A DNA stretch of 64,000 nt, from assembly GCA_028278645.1 (NCBI GenBank), contig JANQDZ010000006.1, forward strand, positions 23,775 through 87,774, read 5' to 3'. How positions within the stretch are numbered: position 1 is the first letter of the stretch; every line of letters begins with the position of its first letter. Origin of the DNA: Longimicrobiales bacterium. Its GTDB lineage: Bacteria > Gemmatimonadota > Gemmatimonadetes > Longimicrobiales > Gaopeijiaceae. The notes under the pieces were generated by a model. The model saw only the letters and a program-made list of their open reading frames with translations. It was not told the origin of the DNA and made no database searches. Position numbers and translations under genes: made by a program. Below are positions 59,718 to 64,000 of this stretch, piece by piece.

Positions 59718-62700
59718 CCAGCCCGAAGAGCAAAGAAGGACAGGGGTCCTTTAAATATCCGGGAATCCCCCAAGCCATGGACGGGAGCGAGGCTGTCGTT
59801 TGGGTCGAGACCAACGCCAGCGAAGCCGCCGGTGCCTATCCCATTACCCCTTCATCCCAGATGGGTGAAGGCTGGGCCTTGGCCATGGCTGGCGGCTACA
59901 CCAACGCGAATGGCAGGAGACTGCTGTTCTTCGAGCCGGAAGGGGAGCACGCAGCCGCCGGCGTGACGGCGGGGATGAGCATGGTGGGGCTCAGGGCCGC
60001 GAATTTCTCGAGCGGTCAAGGCATCGCCTATATGCACGAATCCCTCTACGCCGCAGCCGGAAAGCGCCTGACCTATGTGCTGAACGTGGCGGCCAGGGCC
60101 ATGACCAAACAGGCCCTGAACATTCACGCGGGTCACGACGACTACCACTGCGTTGACGATTCCGGATTTTTCCAGCTCTTCGGGAAAGACGTCCAGGAAA
60201 CCGCCGACCTGAACCTCATCGCCCACCGGACGGCAGAGCTGTCGCTTAACCCGGCGGTGGTTGCTCAGGACGGCTTCCTCACCAGCCACGTCATCGAATC
60301 CATCCGGCTGCCCGAGCGGGAGCTCATCAAGGAATACCTGGGGGACCCGGCCGATATCATCGAATCTCCCACGCCGGCTCAGCGCCTCGTCTTTGGTGAG
60401 AAGCGCCGTCGGATTCCTGAGATCTACGACCTGGATTACCCGGCCATGATCGGGACCGTCCAGAACCAGGACTCCTACGCCCAAGGCGTGGCAGCCCAGC
60501 GGCCCTTCTACTTCGACCACGTGGCCGATCTCACCGACCAGGCCATGGAGGAGTACTACCACCTCACGGGCCGGCGATACGCCAGGGCCGTCGGGTACCT
60601 GATGGAGGACGCAGAATATGTCCTCATGGGTCAGGGCTCGGTGGTCTCCAACTGTGAGGCCGTAGCCGACCACCTGAGGGCCAAGGGGCAAAAAGTCGGC
60701 GTGCTGAACCTCACCATGTTCCGCCCGTTCCCCACGGACCTCATCACCGCAATGCTGAAGGGGAAGAAGGGCGTCACCATCCTGGAGCGCTTGGACCAAC
60801 CCCTGGCCGTGGACCCGCCCATCCTTCGGGAGGTCCGGGCCGCTATGGGTAAGGGTGTGGAGAACTTCAGGGCCTCCGGATCCGAGCTCCCCTATGCGGG
60901 CGTGGCCGAGATCCGCCCCGACGAGGTGCCGGACTTCTACTCTGGCTCCTTCGGCATGGGAAGCCGGGACCTCCAGCCCGGGGATATCATCGCTGCCGTG
61001 GAGAACATGCTGCCGGAAGGGAAGCGACAGCGGATGTTCTACCTGGGGCTGGATTTTGTCCGGAAGGGCACTCAGTACCCAAAGCTCCAGCTCTGGCAAG
61101 AAGAGCTGCTCGAGGCCTACCCCCACATCGGTGAGTTGACCCTGGAGTCCACCGGGATCCTGGATCTCATGCCCGAGGGCGCCATCTCTGTTCGGATCCA
61201 CTCCATCGGTGGATGGGGCGCCATCACCACGGGTAAGAACCTGGCCATGACCGCCTTCGAGCTGGCGGGTCTCCAAATCCAGGCAAATCCCAAATACGGC
61301 TCAGAAAAGAAGGGGCAGCCTACCAGCTTCTACGCCACCCTGGCCCACGGGAAGATCCAGCTCAACGGCGAGCTCCAGTTCGTGGATGCGGTCCTGAGCC
61401 CGGATCCCAACGTCTACAAGAGCACCGACCCCCTGGCCGGGATGAAAGAGGGCGGGACCCTCATCATTCAGAGCGATATGACGCCGGAGGAGCTATGGGA
61501 CTCCTTCCCTGCGGAAGGGCAGGAGACCATCCGCCAGAAGAAGATCAGAGTCTTCGGGCTGGACGGGTTCAAAATCGCCGCTGAAGAGGCCGGGAACCCG
61601 GATCTCCGGTACCGGATGCAGGGCGCTGCTTTCATGGGCGCCTTCTTCAAGGCATCCAAGTTCATGAACCAGGAAGGCCTGAACGAAGAGCAGCTCTTTG
61701 AAGGCATCCTCGAACAGCTGAACAAAAAATTCGGGAAGCTCGGCGCCGCCGTGGTGGAGGACAACCTGCGGGTGATCCAGCGGGGCTACGATGAGCTCTT
61801 CGAAGTACCCGTGGCCGCCGGGGTGAGAGAGACGGTGGGGGCAGAGGGTGGCGTGGGTCCAATCCCGGGGCTCCTGGACGCCGAGGACCAACAGTGGGGT
61901 ATTGGAAATCAGGGCCGGTTCTGGGAGCAGGTCTGCGCCTTCTGCGCCACCACTGGAGAGGACGGCATCGCCGATCCCTTCGCCGCCATTAGTGCCATCC
62001 CGGCCTCCACCAGCGTGGTCCGGGATATGACCAATATCCGTTTCGAAGTCCCGGACTTCATAGCTGAGAAGTGCACCGGGTGCAGCCAGTGTTGGGTCCA
62101 ATGCCCCGATACGGCCATCCCCGGCGTGGTGAACACCACGGAGCAGATTCTGGATGCCGCCATTCTAACGGCCCGGAACGGAAGCTCCCTGGACCAGTTC
62201 ATGTCCATCTCGAAGAACGTGGCGAAGGAGGCTCACAAGCTCCTCAAGGGCGTTCCTTTCCACAACTTCGGGGACATCCTTTCCCAGGCTTACCAGAACA
62301 TCCTGGACAAGCTGGGGTGGGATGCCGAGCGCAGGGCCGAGGTGGACAAGCAGTTCGCGTCAGTCTACTCGGCGGTGGCCGATTTCCCTCTGGCCAAGAC
62401 AACGCCCTTCTTCGATCTCCCGGAGAACGCCGAAAAGGGAACCGGGGGTCTCCTCTCAATCACGGTTAATCCTGAAGCCTGCAAAGGGTGCAACATCTGC
62501 GTTGAGGTCTGCCCGGAGAACGCCCTCATCACGGTGAAGCAGGACGAGGAGATCGTGGACCGGCTCCGGCGAAACTGGGAGATGTGGGAACGGCTCCCGG
62601 ACACTGATGACCGGTACATCAACATCACCGACCTCGAGCAGGGAATAGGAATCCTGCCGTCCCTCCTTCTGAAGAAGGGGAATTACCAGACGCTGGCCGG

Positions 62701-64000
62701 CGGCGACGGTGCCTGCATGGGGTGTGGCGAGAAGACGGCCGTGCACTTGCTCATCTCCACCATCGAAGGGGTCATGCAACCCCGGGTGTCAGCCTACGTC
62801 GCGAAGATCGACGCGCTGGTCGAAGGCATGGAAGAGAAGGCGAAAGGGCTCCTCCTGGGTGATGTCGAGTTCGACCTGGAGAGCCTGGCCGAGGGCGCCG
62901 ACGCTACGCTGAAGGTAAAAGACGAAGACAAGGACCTCTTCGAGGCCCTGAATAAATCTGTGAAAGAGCTCAAGGAGCTCCGCTGGCGGTACACCGAAGG
63001 ACCCAGTGGTCGGGGCCGTTCCCACATGGCCATGACCAACAGCACCGGATGTTCCTCGGTCTGGGGAAGCACCTACCCTTACAACCCCTATCCCTTCCCC
63101 TGGGTCAACCACCTCTTCCAGGACGCGCCCTCGATCGCCATCGGCATCTTCGAAGGGCACATGAGGAAGATGGGGGACAACTTCATGGCCGTCCGAAAAG
63201 CGGAGCTCCTCCTCAATGACGAATACGACGAGGCGGAATTCAACCAGGCCTTCGTCGAATTCGACTGGCAGAAGTTCACCGACGAGGAGTTCGACCTCTG
63301 TCCACCCATCCTGGCCATGGGGGGCGACGGAGCCATGCTGGACATCGGCTTCCAGAACGTCTCCAGACTGCTGGCTTCCGGGAAGCCCATTCGGGTAGTG
63401 GTGCTGGACACGCAGGTCTACTCCAACACCGGCGGACAGGCCTGCACCTCGGGCTTCACCGGCCAGGTGGCCGATATGAGCGCCTACGGGAAAGCCCACC
63501 ACGGGAAAGAAGAGACCCGGAAGGAAATGGCTCTCATTGCCATGGCCCACCGGGGCGCGTACGTACTCCAGACCTCTCAGGCTTCCCCGGCCCACATGAT
63601 CGAGGGGGTGATCAAGGGCCTGCATTACAAAGGGCCTGCGGTCTTCAACCTATACACCCCATGCCCGGTGGAGCACGGCTTGGCCGACGAGCTCTCTCCC
63701 CACGCCGCCAGGTTGGCCCTGGAGTGCCGGGCTTTCCCCTTCCTGGTCTATGATCCCTCCGCCGGGAAGAGCTGGGCCGAATGCGTCGACTTGAATGGGA
63801 ACCCGGAGATCGAGGCGGACTGGCCGTCCTACGAACTCACCCACACCGACGTAGAGGGGAATACTCAGACTCTGGAATTGCCCCTCACGGTGGCGGATTG
63901 GGCGGCCACAGAGAACCGTTTCAAGAAGCAGTTCAAGTCGATCAAGCGAGACGCGTGGAACGAGGACCAGGTTCCCTTCCATGAGTTCGTGGATCTCCCC
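59714..64000 (+). CDS. Pyruvate:ferredoxin oxidoreductase-type protein, 3' end beyond window
   Basis: The first 1429 residues of a multidomain 2-oxoacid oxidoreductase. An alpha domain (about 15-270, AYPITPSSQMGE), a gamma domain (about 490-690), two [4Fe-4S] motifs (CTGCSQCWVQCP, Cys787-797; CKGCNICVEVCP, Cys923-933) and a TPP domain (Cys1001, Cys1004; GGDGAMLDIGFQNV with Asp1205; DTQVYSNTGGQ) follow the PFOR order. It is far longer than the usual 1170-1230, with about 80 extra residues between Cys1004 and NSTGCSS (Asn1109), and has no stop by the window end. It starts in an ATGA overlap with the RnfB gene. Confidence 0.93.
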   Translation, partial: MTSPKSKEGQGSFKYPGIPQAMDGSEAVVWVETNASEAAGAYPITPSSQMGEGWALAMAGGYTNANGRRLLFFEPEGEHAAAGVTAGMSMVGLRAANFSSGQGIAYMHESLYAAAGKRLTYVLNVAARAMTKQALNIHAGHDDYHCVDDSGFFQLFGKDVQETADLNLIAHRTAELSLNPAVVAQDGFLTSHVIESIRLPERELIKEYLGDPADIIESPTPAQRLVFGEKRRRIPEIYDLDYPAMIGTVQNQDSYAQGVAAQRPFYFDHVADLTDQAMEEYYHLTGRRYARAVGYLMEDAEYVLMGQGSVVSNCEAVADHLRAKGQKVGVLNLTMFRPFPTDLITAMLKGKKGVTILERLDQPLAVDPPILREVRAAMGKGVENFRASGSELPYAGVAEIRPDEVPDFYSGSFGMGSRDLQPGDIIAAVENMLPEGKRQRMFYLGLDFVRKGTQYPKLQLWQEELLEAYPHIGELTLESTGILDLMPEGAISVRIHSIGGWGAITTGKNLAMTAFELAGLQIQANPKYGSEKKGQPTSFYATLAHGKIQLNGELQFVDAVLSPDPNVYKSTDPLAGMKEGGTLIIQSDMTPEELWDSFPAEGQETIRQKKIRVFGLDGFKIAAEEAGNPDLRYRMQGAAFMGAFFKASKFMNQEGLNEEQLFEGILEQLNKKFGKLGAAVVEDNLRVIQRGYDELFEVPVAAGVRETVGAEGGVGPIPGLLDAEDQQWGIGNQGRFWEQVCAFCATTGEDGIADPFAAISAIPASTSVVRDMTNIRFEVPDFIAEKCTGCSQCWVQCPDTAIPGVVNTTEQILDAAILTARNGSSLDQFMSISKNVAKEAHKLLKGVPFHNFGDILSQAYQNILDKLGWDAERRAEVDKQFASVYSAVADFPLAKTTPFFDLPENAEKGTGGLLSITVNPEACKGCNICVEVCPENALITVKQDEEIVDRLRRNWEMWERLPDTDDRYINITDLEQGIGILPSLLLKKGNYQTLAGGDGACMGCGEKTAVHLLISTIEGVMQPRVSAYVAKIDALVEGMEEKAKGLLLGDVEFDLESLAEGADATLKVKDEDKDLFEALNKSVKELKELRWRYTEGPSGRGRSHMAMTNSTGCSSVWGSTYPYNPYPFPWVNHLFQDAPSIAIGIFEGHMRKMGDNFMAVRKAELLLNDEYDEAEFNQAFVEFDWQKFTDEEFDLCPPILAMGGDGAMLDIGFQNVSRLLASGKPIRVVVLDTQVYSNTGGQACTSGFTGQVADMSAYGKAHHGKEETRKEMALIAMAHRGAYVLQTSQASPAHMIEGVIKGLHYKGPAVFNLYTPCPVEHGLADELSPHAARLALECRAFPFLVYDPSAGKSWAECVDLNGNPEIEADWPSYELTHTDVEGNTQTLELPLTVADWAATENRFKKQFKSIKRDAWNEDQVPFHEFVDLP

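Noticed and set aside
59852..61276. Long open frame on the minus strand (474 codons) opposite the PFOR gene
   Set aside because: Shadow of the strongly conserved plus-strand PFOR frame; no family motif and improbable composition (His/Gly-rich).
1..64000. CRISPR arrays, tRNA or rRNA genes, prophage or transposase genes
   Set aside because: Searched by eye in all gaps; no regularly spaced repeats, no cloverleaf with T-loop, no transposase or integrase motifs.

Overview
This is a GC-rich bacterial chromosomal segment, densely coded on both strands. No rRNA, tRNA, CRISPR array, transposase or phage gene was recognised. The gene set points to a Gram-negative-type envelope: lipoproteins, outer-membrane beta-barrels, an S46 dipeptidyl-peptidase, M28 and M14 exported peptidases, and six-bladed propeller or TolB-like secreted proteins. 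Together with a SARP-type regulator carrying a membrane segment and TPR-like tail, this resembles Gemmatimonadota or a close relative; that assignment is inference from gene content only. GTG and TTG starts are common, and ATGA/GTGA stop-start overlaps link many genes.

Layout. 0-6.8 kb: degenerate SpoIIE-type protein, DUF59/SufT-like Fe-S factor, lipoprotein, group II PLP decarboxylase, CPBP protease, DUF6941 protein, MOSC protein. 6.84-7.17 kb: a gene-free, strongly palindromic element. 7.2-8.9 kb: operon of two uncharacterised genes, an ECF sigma factor and a zinc-finger anti-sigma factor. 9.1-14.6 kb: DNA gyrase/topoisomerase IV A subunit, M28 peptidase, TolB-like propeller. 14.5-21.6 kb (minus strand): SARP regulator, NUDIX hydrolase, propeller lipoprotein, QueE, proline dehydrogenase. 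21.7 kb: a second copy of the palindromic element core. 21.9-29.2 kb: zinc-free MDR oxidoreductase, MazG-like hydrolase, NTP/NDP-exchange-type transporter, barrel protein, class V aminotransferase, glycosyltransferase, QueG.

29.2-37.5 kb (minus strand) is a complete eight-gene MoxR-Bat operon: MoxR ATPase, DUF58 protein, BatD-like protein, BatA, BatB, BatC, BatD, BatE. 37.6-50 kb holds an M14 peptidase, a degenerate TGS GTPase, DinB, an AraC/GyrI regulator, a tRNA-binding-domain protein, a DUF481 barrel, an S46 peptidase, a PCu(A)C copper chaperone, an RsmC-like methyltransferase, an M20 amidohydrolase and a D-cysteine desulfhydrase. 50-52.2 kb is feoAB behind a good Fur box. 52.3-54.5 kb is thrB-thrC.

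55-64 kb is a ferredoxin-metabolism operon: korA-korB (2-oxoacid:ferredoxin oxidoreductase), an uncharacterised 332-residue protein, an RnfB-like Fe-S protein without the other Rnf subunits, and an unusually long pyruvate:ferredoxin-oxidoreductase-type protein that runs off the window end. The genes are coupled by overlaps of 4 to 11 nt or by a 6 nt gap. This operon, with its unknown member, is the best candidate for a new biochemical system. The palindromic elements, in which a shared core sits between different but perfectly complementary arms, are the most unusual non-coding signal.
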